A stretch of 64,000 nucleotides of DNA from Kibdelosporangium sp. MJ126-NF4 (GCF_000826545.1 NZ_CDME01000017.1:124001-188000), one strand, 5' to 3'. Shown: positions 1 through 9,958, numbered from the stretch's first letter. The notes: generated by a model from the sequence alone, not told the origin. Program-made: numbers and translations.

Positions 1-153
1 CGGGACCTGATCGAGACAGTCGCCGGGGAGATCGCCGACGGCGTGCTCACCGACGAGCGGGTCACCTCGGTCGAGGTCACCGTGCACAAGCCGTCGGCGC
101 CGATCCCTCTGACGTTCGCTGATGTGGCGGTCACTGTCCGGCGGCACCGGTGA
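1..153 (+). CDS. folB: Dihydroneopterin aldolase FolB, C-terminal part (5' end outside window)
   Basis: The first 50 codons read without a break to TGA at 151 and end in a stretch ([19 protein letters not shown]) typical of the FolB C-terminus, where a conserved HKP-x-API segment closes the pterin-binding barrel. FolB converts 7,8-dihydroneopterin to 6-hydroxymethyl-dihydropterin in cytosolic folate synthesis. The next gene is folK, the following step, and its GTG start overlaps this stop (GTGA), so the two are probably translationally coupled. The N-terminus lies before the window, so length and catalytic Glu/Lys residues cannot be checked. Confidence 0.85.
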   Translation, partial: RDLIETVAGEIADGVLTDERVTSVEVTVHKPSAPIPLTFADVAVTVRRHR

Positions 154-638
154 CCACGGCTGTCCTGTCGATCGGCTCCAACATGGGCGATCGGCTCGCG
201 AACCTGCAGTCCGCCGTGGACGGTCTGCCCGCGCTGGCCGTGTCCGCTGTGTACGAGACCGCGCCGTGGGGCGTGACCGATCAGGACGACTTCCTCAACG
301 CGATCGTCGTCGCGTCCAACGAGGACTTCGACGAGTGGGACTGGCTGCGTCGCGCGCACGAGCTGGAGAACGCCGCCGGACGGGTCCGCGAGGTCCGGTG
401 GGGCCCGCGGTCGCTCGACGTGGACGTCATTACTGTTACCGGCGTCACGAGCACGGACCCACGCCTCGAACTGCCCCATCCACGGGCGCACGAGCGGGCG
501 TTCGTACTGGTGCCGTGGCTGGATGTGCAACCGGACGCCACGCTGCCCGGACATGGCCCGGTCGCCGAGTTGCTGGCGGCGTTGGGTGACGAGGGCGTCC
601 GGTTGACCGAGCACGATCTCAGGCTGGAGGCGGTGTGA
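150..638 (+). CDS. folK: 2-amino-4-hydroxy-6-hydroxymethyldihydropteridine pyrophosphokinase (HPPK)
   Basis: 162 aa, the usual HPPK length. It transfers pyrophosphate from ATP to 6-hydroxymethyl-dihydropterin before dihydropteroate synthase. Visible family marks are the N-terminal SIGSNMGDR loop, the substrate loop [17 protein letters not shown], and the signature [11 protein letters not shown] with its metal-binding DVD, followed by [16 protein letters not shown]. The GTG start at 150 overlaps the folB stop and the TGA overlaps the next GTG, so it sits inside a tightly packed folate operon. Confidence 0.95.
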   Translation: MTTAVLSIGSNMGDRLANLQSAVDGLPALAVSAVYETAPWGVTDQDDFLNAIVVASNEDFDEWDWLRRAHELENAAGRVREVRWGPRSLDVDVITVTGVTSTDPRLELPHPRAHERAFVLVPWLDVQPDATLPGHGPVAELLAALGDEGVRLTEHDLRLEAV

Positions 639-1093
639 AGTTCACCAGGCCGCGTGACCTGGTCATCGCGGGGCTGCTCGCCGCGGTCGTGCTGTACCTG
701 ATCCTGCAGTCGGCGTACGGCTCGATGCCGCCGTTGCCCACACTGGCCGGTGTCACGCTCGTGGTCATCGCGGCCGTCGACGTGGTGTTGGCTTTCTCAC
801 TCCGGTCGCGCATCCGCGGGACCAAACGCGACAAGCCCGTGGAGGCGCTGACCGCTGCTCGCGCGGTCGCGCTGGCGAAAGCGTCCTCTGTGCTCGGCGC
901 GATCATGCTCGGCGCGTGGATCGGTGTCCTCGTCTATGTGTTTCCCAAGCGTTCGGATGTCGTCGCTGCGGCGAACGACACGTCCAGTGCTGTCATCGGT
1001 GCGCTGTGTGCCGCTGCGCTGATCGCCGCTGGTCTGTGGCTGGAGCACTGCTGCCGGACCCCGGACGAGCCGCAGCAGCCGGACGACCGTTGA
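635..1093 (+). CDS. DUF3180 family membrane protein
   Basis: 152 aa with four hydrophobic segments at about residues 8-27, 33-53, 84-105 and 120-137, and a charged C-terminal tail. The GTG start overlaps the folK stop (GTGA). The location directly after folK matches M. tuberculosis Rv3605c, a DUF3180 protein. The family has no established function; the constant link to folK suggests co-expression, but nothing in the sequence shows an enzymatic or transport role. Confidence 0.8.
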   Translation: MKFTRPRDLVIAGLLAAVVLYLILQSAYGSMPPLPTLAGVTLVVIAAVDVVLAFSLRSRIRGTKRDKPVEALTAARAVALAKASSVLGAIMLGAWIGVLVYVFPKRSDVVAAANDTSSAVIGALCAAALIAAGLWLEHCCRTPDEPQQPDDR

Positions 1094-1172
1094 TCGCGGC
1101 AGAACGCAGGTTTATCGCAGGTTCGGCCACGAGCAGGTCTCGGACCGATAACTGACGGGTACGGTGTTAGGC

Positions 1173-2792
1173 ATGTCCGGCCGTGCCTCCTCGACGCGCG
1201 ACTCAAGCAGGGTGCCGAGCACGGCGCGTCTCCTGCTGGGCGGCGCGCTTGTCCTGGTCCTCGGCGCGACGCTGATCCTGGTCCTCACCGACGACGCGCG
1301 TTTCCTCAAGATGGGCATCCTCGCCGCGCTGTGGGCGGCGCTCGTCGGGGCGTTCCTGGCCGCCCGGTTCCGCCGTCAGGTGGCCGACAAGACCGACGAC
1401 GCGCAGAGCATGCAGGCGATCTATGAGCTCGAACTGGAGCGGGAGATCGCCGCGCGGCGCGAGTACGAGCTGGAACTCGAGGCCGACGCCAAGCAGAAGG
1501 CCGAGGAACAGTCCCGCGCGGACATCGACGCGCTGCGCACCGAGCTGAGCCAGTTACGAGAGACGTTGCAGACGCTGCTCGGCGGCGAGGTCCTCGTCGA
1601 GCGGTTCGCGCTGCAGGCGCAGGCGACCCGGATGCGGTCGCTGCCGGACGAGGCGCACCAACTGCCGTCGCAGGGGCAGGTGGTCAAGCGGCTCAACCCG
1701 GCCGCGTCGGCGTCGAGCGCCAGCCAGCAGCAGCCTGTGATCATCTCCAGTGAGCCGCAGACCGAGCTGATCGAGCGCGTGTCGGAGCGGCCCCGCGGCG
1801 GCAATGCGCGTCCGCAGCCGCAGCGTCCCCAGCAGCAGCGCCCGCCGCGTGAACCGGCCGAGCGCCAGCTGCAGATCCGCCAGTCCCGGCGGGACGACCC
1901 GGCAGACCCGGGGTCGGGCTGGTGGGACCCGGTGACGCCGGTCGGCAACCAGGAGAACCCGTACCACCGCCCGGTGGCCGGTGACTCGGCCACCAGCCTC
2001 GGTGAGGGCATCGACCCGAACTGGACGCCCTCCTGGGAGCGTGGCGGCGGCCCGCAGCCCCAGCAGACGGGTGCCCATCAGCAGGCGGCAGCGGCCCAGC
2101 AGCACGCGGCAGCGCACCAGCAAGCACAGGCGGCAGCCCAGCAGACCGGAGCGCAGCAGATGGCCGCGGCCCAACAGCAAGCGCAAGCGGCGCAGCAGGC
2201 GGCGGCCCACCAAGCGGCGGCCCACCAAGCGGCGGCGCAGCCTCGCCAGCAGGCAGGCCGCCCGCCCCGGCCGCCGAAGAAGCCCGAGCCGCAGCCCAGC
2301 CGCCCCATGCAGCGCCCCGAGCCCGAGGCGCCGACCCGGGTACAGCCGCAGCCTGAGCTCGGCCACTCCCTGTCGCAGCGGCTGGAGCCGGAGTCACAGG
2401 TCAGCCGCCCGATGCAGCGGCCGGAGCCCGACTCACCGACGCGAGTGCAGCCGTTGCCGGAGGCACCGGAGCCGACGGTGGTTCGTCAGCCCGCCGCGCG
2501 TGCGACCGAGCCACTGCCCCCACCGCCTCCGGTCCGCAAGCCGGTCGATGAGAGCGCCGGGCGTCGGCGAGCCGCGGAGCCCGAGGCGAACGGTGGTGGG
2601 CGTCGGCGCCGCGCGGACGACGCGCCGTCGTGGCAGGAGACGTATCAGGCCCGTCAGCAGTCCGGTACGCACACCCAGCCGGAGCCCGAGCCAAGTGGTT
2701 CGCACGCCAACGGGAAGTCCGTGAACGAGCTGCTGGCCGCGTATGGCGGCACTGGCGACACGCCTCGGCGCCGCCGTCGCCGTGAGGACTGA
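1173..2792 (+). CDS. Membrane-anchored protein with coiled coil and Q/A/P-rich tail (DUF6779-like)
   Basis: 539 aa from the ATG at 1173; a GTG three codons upstream is possible but adds nothing. Two membrane segments at about 19-38 and 45-65 are followed by a charged, Glu/Arg-rich coiled coil (about 75-150), then a long low-complexity tail: Gln/Ala-rich (about 290-355), then Pro/Glu-rich repeats of the type SRPMQRPEPE, ending in an Arg cluster. The Ala/Arg/Pro-rich character and location match Rv3604c. Function unknown. The tail is disordered and positively charged at the end, so a scaffold or envelope role is possible, but this is only inference. Confidence 0.7.
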   Translation: MSGRASSTRDSSRVPSTARLLLGGALVLVLGATLILVLTDDARFLKMGILAALWAALVGAFLAARFRRQVADKTDDAQSMQAIYELELEREIAARREYELELEADAKQKAEEQSRADIDALRTELSQLRETLQTLLGGEVLVERFALQAQATRMRSLPDEAHQLPSQGQVVKRLNPAASASSASQQQPVIISSEPQTELIERVSERPRGGNARPQPQRPQQQRPPREPAERQLQIRQSRRDDPADPGSGWWDPVTPVGNQENPYHRPVAGDSATSLGEGIDPNWTPSWERGGGPQPQQTGAHQQAAAAQQHAAAHQQAQAAAQQTGAQQMAAAQQQAQAAQQAAAHQAAAHQAAAQPRQQAGRPPRPPKKPEPQPSRPMQRPEPEAPTRVQPQPELGHSLSQRLEPESQVSRPMQRPEPDSPTRVQPLPEAPEPTVVRQPAARATEPLPPPPPVRKPVDESAGRRRAAEPEANGGGRRRRADDAPSWQETYQARQQSGTHTQPEPEPSGSHANGKSVNELLAAYGGTGDTPRRRRRRED

Positions 2793-2852
2793 GTTCCCTC
2801 TTTCGGGCAACAGCGCATTAGTGGCCAAACCGGGCGGTTAAGGTTTTGCGCT

Positions 2853-3992
2853 GTGATGATCCAGGAGCCGGCCGTGTCCGTTCGGCCGACGCCACGGCGC
2901 AAGACCGTCCTGCTGCCCGTCGTCGGGTTCATTCTGCTCTGCGTGGCCGGTATCGCCGTTTTCGCGTACCTCACCGCCCGGGTGGGCATTGTCGCCGAGC
3001 TTGTCGGGCTCGCCGGGGCGTTGCTGCCCGTCGGGCCTGTCGTCGCCGTCTTCCTCTGGATCGACCGGTGGGAGCCGGAACCCGCCCGGCTGCTGTGGCT
3101 GGCGCTCGCGTGGGGCGCGTTCGGGGCGACGCTCACCGCCCTGCTCATCAACAACACCGCGGAGGTCGTCGGCGATCTCCTCCTCGGCAAGGGCGGTGGG
3201 GACACCATCGCCGCGGTCGTGTCCGCGCCGCTGATCGAGGAGGCCGCCAAGGCCGCCTTCGTGCTCGGGATCTACCTGTGGAAACGGCAGGAGTTCAACG
3301 GTGTCGTCGACGGCATCGTGTACGCCGGGATGTGCGCGGCCGGGTTCGCGTTCACCGAGAACATCTACTACTTCGGCCGCATCTTCGGCGAACACGGGTT
3401 CGGCACCGCGCAGACCGCGGGGGTGATCGCCGCGTTCATCCTGCGCGGAGTCATGTCGCCGTTCATCCACCCGCTCTTCACCGTGATGACGGGCATCGGG
3501 ATCGGGGTCGCGGCCGGGACCACCACGAAGTGGGTCAAGATCGCCGCACCGCTGGCCGGGTACGGCACGGCCGTCGTCCTGCACGCGCTGTGGAACTCCG
3601 CCGCCACACTGGGCAACGCCACCACGTTCCTCAACATGTACTTCCTGATCATGCTGCCGGTCTTCGTCCTGGCTGTCGTGCTGGTCAACTGGGCACGCAA
3701 ACGCGAGCAGAAGATCGTCGCCGCCGCCCTTCCCCGGCTGGTCGGCGAAGGCCTGATCGCCGCGAGCGAGGTCGACATCCTCGCCGACCTCAAACGCAGG
3801 CGGGAATGGCGCAGAAAGGCCGCCCGCAAGGCGGGGCCGGGCGCGGGCCGCGCGGTCGCCGACTACCAGACCGCCGTCACCGAGTTGGCGTTCCACCGTC
3901 ACAGTCATGCTGACGACGAGGCCGAACGGCTGCTCGAACAGGCGGTTCGGGTGAGCCGGGCCACGGCGGTCAGCGCTGCCAGACGCCAATAG
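2853..3992 (+). CDS. PrsW family intramembrane metalloprotease
   Basis: 379 aa, polytopic. The family motifs are present: EEAAK (Glu129-Glu130...Lys133), FTEN (Glu169) and a late membrane His in FIHPLFT (about 206), the proposed metal ligands of PrsW/CPBP-like proteases. About eight membrane segments fill residues 18-235; a basic, helical cytosolic tail follows. Start is GTG 2853 or ATG 2856. In Bacillus PrsW cleaves an anti-sigma factor; the substrate here is unknown and no anti-sigma gene is adjacent. Confidence 0.85.
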   Translation: MMIQEPAVSVRPTPRRKTVLLPVVGFILLCVAGIAVFAYLTARVGIVAELVGLAGALLPVGPVVAVFLWIDRWEPEPARLLWLALAWGAFGATLTALLINNTAEVVGDLLLGKGGGDTIAAVVSAPLIEEAAKAAFVLGIYLWKRQEFNGVVDGIVYAGMCAAGFAFTENIYYFGRIFGEHGFGTAQTAGVIAAFILRGVMSPFIHPLFTVMTGIGIGVAAGTTTKWVKIAAPLAGYGTAVVLHALWNSAATLGNATTFLNMYFLIMLPVFVLAVVLVNWARKREQKIVAAALPRLVGEGLIAASEVDILADLKRRREWRRKAARKAGPGAGRAVADYQTAVTELAFHRHSHADDEAERLLEQAVRVSRATAVSAARRQ

Positions 3993-4025
3993 TTACGCTC
4001 TTGGCTTGACGAAAGGACAACTGGC

Positions 4026-4913
4026 ATGAGTCGTCCCGCGCGCCTCGGAGTGGGCGTGGTGTCCGCCGGCCGAGTCGGCGCGGTGATGGGTGCCGCGCTC
4101 GCCAGGGCGGGGCACGCCGTCGTCGCCGCGTCGGGCGTCTCGCGTGATTCCGTGCGGCGCGCCGAGGATCTGTTGCCCGGGGTGCCGTTGCTGCCGCCGG
4201 ACGAGGTCGTCAGCAAGGCTGACCTGGTGTTGCTCGCGTTGCCGGACGACGCGCTCGAAGGCATGGTCCGCGGGCTCGCGGCCGCCGGTGCGCTGCGGCC
4301 GGGGCAGATCGTCGTGCACACGTCCGGTGCGCACGGTGTCGACGTCCTGCAGCCCGCCGCCGACCAGGGGGCGTTGCCGCTGGCGCTGCACCCGGTGATG
4401 ACGTTCACCGGCCGTGCCGAGGATCTTGACCGTCTTGTCGCCTGTTCGGTCGGGGTGACCGCGCAGGACGGCGACGAGGCCGCGTGGAACGTCGGCGAGG
4501 CGCTGGTCGTGGAGATGCGCTCGGATCCGATCCGGGTGCCGTCCCACGCCCGCCCGGCCTATCACACCGCGTTGGCGCACGCGGCGAACCACCTGATCAC
4601 GTTGGTCGCCGACTCGGCGGACCTGTTGCGCGAGTCCGGTGTGGGGACGCCGGAACGCCTGCTGGGACCGCTCCTGTCGGCCGCGTTGGACAACGCGTTG
4701 CGGCACGGCGACCGTGCGCTGACCGGGCCGGTGGCCCGAGGCGATGCCGGTACCGTGCGCAAGCATTTGACAGTCCTGCGGGACACCGCGCCCGAGCTGG
4801 TGCCGAGCTATCGGGAACTGGCCAGGCGCACCGCCCGCCGGGCGACGGACAGCGGCCTGCTGCGCGGGGACCTCTCGCCGGACGTCTTCCAGGCCATCGA
4901 CGAGGAGCGCTGA
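4026..4913 (+). CDS. DUF2520 / Rossmann-fold oxidoreductase-like protein of the pantothenate operon
   Basis: 295 aa. An N-terminal Rossmann fold is shown by the GVVSAGRVGAVMGAAL nucleotide loop at about residues 10-25; a C-terminal helical DUF2520 domain carries the conserved LHPVMTFTG and AYHTALAHAANHL segments. The stop abuts the panC GTG directly. The same order (Rv3603c before panC) is known in mycobacteria. The fold and position suggest an NAD(P)-dependent step tied to pantothenate synthesis, perhaps replacing ketopantoate reductase PanE, but this is inference. Confidence 0.8.
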   Translation: MSRPARLGVGVVSAGRVGAVMGAALARAGHAVVAASGVSRDSVRRAEDLLPGVPLLPPDEVVSKADLVLLALPDDALEGMVRGLAAAGALRPGQIVVHTSGAHGVDVLQPAADQGALPLALHPVMTFTGRAEDLDRLVACSVGVTAQDGDEAAWNVGEALVVEMRSDPIRVPSHARPAYHTALAHAANHLITLVADSADLLRESGVGTPERLLGPLLSAALDNALRHGDRALTGPVARGDAGTVRKHLTVLRDTAPELVPSYRELARRTARRATDSGLLRGDLSPDVFQAIDEER

Positions 4914-5825
4914 GTGACCACACCCAAGGCACCCGAGTTCACCCGCGGCGCACTGCACGTGCACAGCAGCCCGCAGGAGGTCGCCAGGCTCACCCGCGCG
5001 TTGCGCGCAGTCGGTACCAAGGTCGTGCTGGTGCCGACGATGGGCGCGTTGCACGCCGGGCACCGCGAGCTGATCCGCCGGGCGCGCAACATCCCGAACA
5101 CGGTCGTGGTCGTGTCGATCTTCGTGAACCCGTTGCAGTTCGGGCCGAACGAGGACCTGGAGCGCTACCCGCGTCCGTTGGAGGCCGATCTGGACGCGTG
5201 CCGCGAGGAACGCGTGGAGATCGTGTTCACGCCGGAGCGCGACGACATGTACCCGCCCGACTCGCACGTGACTGTCCACTCGGGACCACCCGGTGACGAG
5301 CTGGAAGGAAGCGTCCGAAAAGGACACTTCGACGGCGTGCTCACCGTCGTGAACAAGCTGTTCAACATCGTCCGGCCGGACTTCGCGCTGTTCGGCGAGA
5401 AGGACTACCAGCAACTCGTGCTGATCAAGCGGATGGTGGCCGACCTGAACATGGACGTCCATGTGATCGGTGTGCCGACCGTCCGCGAACCAGACGGCCT
5501 CGCGTTGTCGTCGCGCAACGTCTACCTCGACCCCGCCGAACGCGAGAGCGCGGTCGCGTTGTCCGCGGCGTTGTCCGCGGGTGCCTTCGCGGGCAGGCTC
5601 GGGCCCGACGAGGTCGTCAAGGCGGCCAGGGAGGTGCTGGCGGCGCACCCCGAGGTCGCCGTCGACTACCTCGAGCTGCGCGGCCCGGACCTCGGCCCTG
5701 TTCCAGCACAGCAGGGGCCGGAGCAGGTGGAGGCAAGGCTGCTCGTCGCCGCACGGGTCGGCACCACGAGACTCATCGACAACACCGGCCTGCGCCTGGG
5801 TGAACCGCCCGAGCCGGGCCTGTGA
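4914..5825 (+). CDS. panC: Pantothenate synthetase
   Basis: 303 aa. Condenses pantoate and beta-alanine using ATP. Class-defining motifs are all visible: [10 protein letters not shown] (41-50, the HIGH-like ATP loop), IFVNPLQF (69-76), LFGEKDYQQ (about 159-167) and LSSRNVYL (about 200, the KMSKS-like loop). The GTG start directly follows the upstream TGA. panD and coaX follow, giving pantothenate synthesis and its phosphorylation in one operon. Confidence 0.97.
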   Translation: MTTPKAPEFTRGALHVHSSPQEVARLTRALRAVGTKVVLVPTMGALHAGHRELIRRARNIPNTVVVVSIFVNPLQFGPNEDLERYPRPLEADLDACREERVEIVFTPERDDMYPPDSHVTVHSGPPGDELEGSVRKGHFDGVLTVVNKLFNIVRPDFALFGEKDYQQLVLIKRMVADLNMDVHVIGVPTVREPDGLALSSRNVYLDPAERESAVALSAALSAGAFAGRLGPDEVVKAAREVLAAHPEVAVDYLELRGPDLGPVPAQQGPEQVEARLLVAARVGTTRLIDNTGLRLGEPPEPGL

Positions 5826-5841
5826 AGGGGGTAAGGAAACC

Positions 5842-6315
5842 ATGCAGCGCACCATGCTGAAGTCCAAGATCCACCGGGCCACGGTGACCCAGGCCGACCT
5901 GCACTACGTCGGCTCGGTCACGGTGGACGCCGACCTGATGCAAGCCGCCGACCTGCTGGCGGGCGAACAGGTCACCATCGTGGACGTGACCAACGGCGCG
6001 CGCCTGGAGACCTATGTCATCGAGGGCCCGCGCGGCAGTGGGGTGATCGGCATCAACGGTGCCGCAGCGCACCTGGTGCACCCCGGTGACGTCGTGATCA
6101 TGATCGCCTACGGGATCATGGACAGCGCCGAGGCCGCGGCCTTCAGACCGAAGGTGGTGTTCGTCGACGGCAGCAACAAGGTCGTCGACCTCGGTGACGA
6201 CCCCGCGTTCGCGCCCGCCGGTTCCGGCCTGTTCAGTGGCGCGGACCTCGAACCGGCCGCCGAGACAGCGGACGCCGCCGCGCTGGACGCACTGCTCCAG
6301 CCGGAGAACTCCTGA
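5842..6315 (+). CDS. panD: Aspartate 1-decarboxylase proenzyme
   Basis: 157 aa; ATG at 5842 preceded by an AAGGA ribosome site. The enzyme makes beta-alanine for PanC. The self-cleavage site is the Gly24-Ser25 pair in HYVGSVTVD, where Ser25 becomes the pyruvoyl group; Lys9 ([12 protein letters not shown]) and Tyr58-region residues of the family are also present. The C-terminal 30 residues are an Ala/Glu-rich extension common in actinobacteria. It lies 16 bp after panC and 1 bp before coaX. Confidence 0.97.
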   Translation: MQRTMLKSKIHRATVTQADLHYVGSVTVDADLMQAADLLAGEQVTIVDVTNGARLETYVIEGPRGSGVIGINGAAAHLVHPGDVVIMIAYGIMDSAEAAAFRPKVVFVDGSNKVVDLGDDPAFAPAGSGLFSGADLEPAAETADAAALDALLQPENS

Positions 6316-6316
6316 C

Positions 6317-7102
6317 GTGCTCTTCGCGATCGACGTCGGCAACACCAACATCGTCCTCGGCCTGTACGCCGGTGAACAGCTCGTCCGCGACTGGCGGATG
6401 CGCACTGTCGCGGGAATGACCGCGGACGAACTCGCGCTGACCATGCGCGGCCTGCTCGGCGAGTACGCCGACCAGATCACGGCGGTGTCCGCGTTGTCGA
6501 CGGTCCCCGCCGTGCTGCGGGAACTGCGGGTGATGCTCGACCGCTACTACGCCGACGTGCCGCAACTCATTGTGGAGCCTGGTGTCCGCAGCGGCGTGCC
6601 GTTGCTTGTGGACAACCCCAGGGAGGTCGGTGGCGACCGGGTGATCAACACCCTGGCGGCGCACCACCTCTACAGCACCGCCTGTGTCGTCGTCGACTTC
6701 GGCACGTCCACGAACATCGACGTGATCTCGGCGAAGGGCGAATTCCTCGGCGGTGTCTTCGCGCCGGGCATCGAGATCTCGGTCGACGCGCTGGCCGCCC
6801 GCGCGGCCGCACTGCGCAAGGTGGAACTGGTCAGGCCGCGTTCGGTGATCGGCAGGAACACCGTGGAATGCCTGCAGTCCGGCATTCTCTACGGCTTCGC
6901 GGGCCAGGTCGACGGGCTGGTGAATCGGATCGTCGCCGAGTTGCGTTCGCAGGGACACGACAAAGCCGGGCCGGTCGCGGTGATCGCCACCGGCGGTCTC
7001 GCCCCGCTGGTGATCGCCGAGTCGGAGACGATCCGGTACCACCACCCGGATTTGACGCTGCTCGGCCTGCGACTGGTGTTCGAACGCAACGTCAGGCAGT
7101 GA
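6317..7102 (+). CDS. coaX: Type III pantothenate kinase
   Basis: 261 aa from the GTG at 6317. Phosphorylates pantothenate, the first CoA step. The N-terminal DVGNTN phosphate loop, the central DNPREVGGDRVIN segment and the second loop DFGTSTN (family DFGTATT) mark the ASKHA-fold type III enzyme; GGVFAPG follows. It is the last gene of the operon; its 3' end overlaps the oppositely oriented methyltransferase by 11 bp, so the two transcripts converge. Confidence 0.95.
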   Translation: MLFAIDVGNTNIVLGLYAGEQLVRDWRMRTVAGMTADELALTMRGLLGEYADQITAVSALSTVPAVLRELRVMLDRYYADVPQLIVEPGVRSGVPLLVDNPREVGGDRVINTLAAHHLYSTACVVVDFGTSTNIDVISAKGEFLGGVFAPGIEISVDALAARAAALRKVELVRPRSVIGRNTVECLQSGILYGFAGQVDGLVNRIVAELRSQGHDKAGPVAVIATGGLAPLVIAESETIRYHHPDLTLLGLRLVFERNVRQ

Positions 7103-7850
7103 CGGCGCGTTTACACCGGTAGGTGAGCGTCCGGAACGGAAAGTCGAACTCGCCCGCCGAGGTTTCCGGCTGCGTGGTCAGGAAGGCGCGCATCCGCCGG
7201 ACGGCGTCCGCGCGTTCCTCCGCGCTCGCCACGAGCATGTTGGAATGCGTGCCGACCATCCCGATCAGGCTTTCGATCGTGTACCGCACCGAATGCCGGA
7301 AATCCCCGCGCTCGAAGCGGGGGAACAGCGGGTGCCTGCCGAAGGGGTCCCGATCAGTGGATGATCCGCCGGAGTCGGTCCGGCGCAGCCTGTCGAATGT
7401 GGAAACCCACGGCACTTCGTCGTCCTCGTCGTTCCACAGCGCGCCGAGCGTCCCGGCCGGTCGCAACACCCTGCCAATCTCGGTAAGGGCCACGGGCACA
7501 TCGAACCAATGGAACGCCTGGCCGACGAGTACGGCGTCGACACTGGAATCGGGCAGCGGGATCTGTTCGGCCGTGCCGAGCAGTGCTGTGGCCGAGGGAA
7601 ATCGTTTTCCGAGTTCGGCGAGCATCGCCGGGTCCGGTTCGACAGCGGTCACGTTCAGTCCTCGCCCAGTCAATGGCTCGGTGAGTTTTCCGGTCCCCGC
7701 CCCGAGGTCGAGAACGTCGACCGCGTCTTCCGGCAGCACCCAGTCGATCGCGTCAGCCGCGTAGCCGGGGCGGTAGAGCGCGTACTGTTCAGCGCTGCCA
7801 CCAAACGAGTTGGCTCGTCTGGCATGCAGTTCCGGGTCCGGGTCGGTCAC
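7092..7850 (-). CDS. Class I SAM-dependent methyltransferase
   Basis: 252 aa from a GTG at 7850. The SAM-binding motif [16 protein letters not shown], motif II with acidic end ([11 protein letters not shown]) and [10 protein letters not shown] mark a methyltransf_11/UbiE-like enzyme. The FHWFD motif is frequent in actinobacterial proteins of unknown substrate. It is divergent from lysS (63 bp between the starts) and convergent with coaX, so it is an independent gene. Substrate cannot be told from sequence. Confidence 0.85.
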   Translation of the reverse strand: MTDPDPELHARRANSFGGSAEQYALYRPGYAADAIDWVLPEDAVDVLDLGAGTGKLTEPLTGRGLNVTAVEPDPAMLAELGKRFPSATALLGTAEQIPLPDSSVDAVLVGQAFHWFDVPVALTEIGRVLRPAGTLGALWNDEDDEVPWVSTFDRLRRTDSGGSSTDRDPFGRHPLFPRFERGDFRHSVRYTIESLIGMVGTHSNMLVASAEERADAVRRMRAFLTTQPETSAGEFDFPFRTLTYRCKRAVTA

Positions 7851-7913
7851 GGGAGCCAAGTTATCGATATCCGGTTCGCTTCGTCGCCGGGCTTTTCCGT
7901 ACTCTGTGCAGCC

Positions 7914-9422
7914 GTGAGCGACGAGCACGTTTCCCCAGCGCCCGAGCAAGACGACCTCCCCGAGCAGATGCGTATCCGCAGGGAGAAGCGGGAGCGGCTG
8001 CTCGCCGCCGGTGTCGAGGCCTACCCCGTCGAACTGCCGCGGACCCACACGCTGGCGGAGGTTCGGGCGAAATACCCGGATCTCGAACCGGGGGCGTCCA
8101 CCGGGGACGTGGTCGGCATCACCGGTCGGGTGATGTTCCTGCGCAACACCGGCAAGCTGTGCTTCGCCACCCTGCGTGAAGGTGACGGCACCGAGCTGCA
8201 GGCCATGCTGAGCTTGAGCAATGTCGGCGAAGAGTCCCTTGCCGCGTGGAAGTCCGATGTCGACCTCGGTGACCACGTGTTCGTGCGTGGCGAGGTGATC
8301 GCGTCCAAGCGCGGTGAGCTGTCGGTGATGGCCGAGGAATGGCGAATGGCTGCCAAGTCGCTGCGCCCGCTGCCGGTCGCGCACAAGGAGCTGTCCGAGG
8401 AGACCAGGATCCGGCAGCGCTACGTCGACCTGATCATGCGCCCGCAGGCCCGCGGCATGGTCGAGACCAGGGCGGCGGTGATGCGTTCGCTGCGGGACAG
8501 CTTCCACCGGCGCGGGTACACCGAGGTGGAGACGCCGATGCTGCAGACGCTGCACGGCGGCGCGTCGGCCAGGCCGTTCACCACCCACTCCAACGCCTTC
8601 GACATCGACCTCTTCCTGCGGATCGCGCCCGAGCTGTACCTCAAGCGGTGCGTGGTCGGCGGGATCGAGCGGGTGTTCGAGATCAACCGGAACTTCCGCA
8701 ATGAGGGAAGCGATTCCTCGCATTCGCCCGAGTTCGCGATGCTGGAGTTCTACCAGGCCTACGCGACTTACGACTCGGTCGGCGCGCTGACCAGGGAGCT
8801 GATCCAGGAGGCCGCGCAGGCGGTTTTCGGTACCCAGGTGGTCACCCTGGCCGACGGTTCGGAGTACGACCTTTCCGGGGAATGGACCGCGCTGACAATG
8901 TACGGCTCGCTCTCCGATGCCCTCGGCGAAGAGGTGACCCCGGACACGTCGGTCGAGCAGTTGCGCAAGTTCACCGAGCGTGTCGGTCTCGAGGCGGACC
9001 CCAAGCTCGGCCACGGCAAGCTGATCGAGGAGCTGTGGGAGCACCTGGTCGGTGACCACCTGGTCGCGCCGACTTTCGTCCGTGATTTCCCGGTGGAGAC
9101 CTCCCCGTTGACACGCCAGCATCGCGACACGCCGGGCGTGGCGGAAAAATGGGATCTTTACGTGCGCGGTTTCGAACTCGGAACCGGTTACTCCGAGCTT
9201 GTCGACCCGGTCGTCGAACGGCAAAGGCTGGTCGATCAGGCCAGGTTGGGTGCCGCCGGTGACGTTGACGCGATGCAGTTGGACGAGGACTTTCTGCGCG
9301 CACTGGAGTACGGAATGCCGCCCAGCGGTGGAGTCGGAATGGGTATCGACCGGCTACTCATGGCACTCACCGGACTCGGGATCAGGGAGACGATCCTGTT
9401 CCCACTCGTTCGTCCGCAATGA
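7914..9422 (+). CDS. lysS: Lysyl-tRNA synthetase, class II
   Basis: 502 aa starting at GTG 7914; the open frame extends further upstream but only over the antisense of the methyltransferase. An N-terminal OB-fold anticodon-binding domain (about 60-165) is followed by the class II catalytic core with motif 2 [11 protein letters not shown] and motif 3 [13 protein letters not shown]. Charges tRNA-Lys. Position before lsr2 and clpC is conserved across actinobacteria. No T-box or other leader structure is visible in the 63 bp before it. Confidence 0.97.
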   Translation: MSDEHVSPAPEQDDLPEQMRIRREKRERLLAAGVEAYPVELPRTHTLAEVRAKYPDLEPGASTGDVVGITGRVMFLRNTGKLCFATLREGDGTELQAMLSLSNVGEESLAAWKSDVDLGDHVFVRGEVIASKRGELSVMAEEWRMAAKSLRPLPVAHKELSEETRIRQRYVDLIMRPQARGMVETRAAVMRSLRDSFHRRGYTEVETPMLQTLHGGASARPFTTHSNAFDIDLFLRIAPELYLKRCVVGGIERVFEINRNFRNEGSDSSHSPEFAMLEFYQAYATYDSVGALTRELIQEAAQAVFGTQVVTLADGSEYDLSGEWTALTMYGSLSDALGEEVTPDTSVEQLRKFTERVGLEADPKLGHGKLIEELWEHLVGDHLVAPTFVRDFPVETSPLTRQHRDTPGVAEKWDLYVRGFELGTGYSELVDPVVERQRLVDQARLGAAGDVDAMQLDEDFLRALEYGMPPSGGVGMGIDRLLMALTGLGIRETILFPLVRPQ

Positions 9423-9448
9423 AACCTCGGTGCGTGACTATCCACATC

Positions 9449-9485
9449 ATTCTCGATTTGCGCTAGCCTACCCTCAAGCGAGAAT
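9449..9485. promoter_or_regulatory. Inverted repeat in the lsr2 promoter region
   Basis: ATTCTCG at 9449-9455 is matched by CGAGAAT at 9479-9485, with 23 bp between. It lies 38-75 bp before the lsr2 start, in the only AT-richer patch of the 101-bp gap after lysS. It could be an operator or a self-binding patch for Lsr2; no experimental motif is known to match. Confidence 0.3.
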
Positions 9486-9523
9486 CATTCCGTACCGGAA
9501 TCACCCCCAAGAGGAGGCGGCGT

Positions 9524-9877
9524 ATGGCGCAGAAGGTCACGGTGACCCTCGTCGACGACATTGACGGTTCGGAAGCCGAAGAGACGTTGGAGTTCGGTCT
9601 GGACGGCGTTTCCTACCAGATCGACCTGTCTGGTGACAATGCCGGCAAGCTCAGGGACATCCTGAGCGACTATGTCGACCACGCCCGCCGTTCCGGAGGC
9701 CGGAAGCGTTCGGCAGGCAAGCTCGCGGTCGCGGGCAGGGTGGCGCGGACGGCGTCTGTCGACAGGGACCAGAACCAGGCAATTCGGGAGTGGGCGCGTA
9801 AGAAGGGATACAAAGTTTCCGATCGCGGCCGTATCCCGAAGGAAGTCACCGAGGCTTACCACAACAACAGGGACTGA
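9524..9877 (+). CDS. lsr2: Nucleoid-associated protein Lsr2 (H-NS-like xenogeneic silencer)
   Basis: 117 aa; ATG preceded by a strong AAGAGGAGG site at about 9509-9517. The N-terminal half ([15 protein letters not shown], then two beta strands and a helix) is the dimerisation/oligomerisation domain; the C-terminal half carries the [21 protein letters not shown]-binding domain with the RGR minor-groove hook at about residues 100-102. It binds AT-rich DNA and represses foreign genes. A strong terminator follows immediately, so it is probably monocistronic. Confidence 0.97.
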   Translation: MAQKVTVTLVDDIDGSEAEETLEFGLDGVSYQIDLSGDNAGKLRDILSDYVDHARRSGGRKRSAGKLAVAGRVARTASVDRDQNQAIREWARKKGYKVSDRGRIPKEVTEAYHNNRD

Positions 9878-9892
9878 CAATCCCACTCGGTT

Positions 9893-9922
9893 AAGGCCCG
9901 CGGCGCCAGCCGCGGGCCTTTT
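9893..9922 (+). terminator. Rho-independent terminator after lsr2
   Basis: A perfect 12-bp stem (AAGGCCCGCGGC / GCCGCGGGCCTT) with a 4-base loop is followed by TTTT, 15 bp after the lsr2 stop. Confidence 0.9.
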
Positions 9923-9958
9923 ACGTGCCCGATTCCGGGGTTGGGCCAGGCCAGGAGG

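Noticed and set aside
2060..2235. Repetitive CAGCAG/GCGGCG stretch that could be taken for a CRISPR or tandem array
   Set aside because: It is in frame and encodes the Gln/Ala-rich tail of the membrane-anchored protein; no unique spacers.
2838..3989. Long open frame on the minus strand opposite the PrsW-like gene
   Set aside because: Its product is low-complexity (Gly/Arg/Asp/Gln-rich) with no motif, while the plus strand carries clear PrsW motifs. High-GC third-position bias produces such shadows.
3993..5882. 629-codon minus-strand open frame opposite DUF2520 and panC
   Set aside because: Antisense shadow of panC, whose catalytic motifs are intact on the plus strand; no ribosome site or family features.
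7509..7913. N-terminal extension of lysS
   Set aside because: The extra codons only mirror the methyltransferase on the other strand; the lysS N-terminus from GTG 7914 has the usual length.
7851..7913. T-box or riboswitch before lysS
   Set aside because: The gap is only 63 bp and has no T-box sequence or stable stem set.
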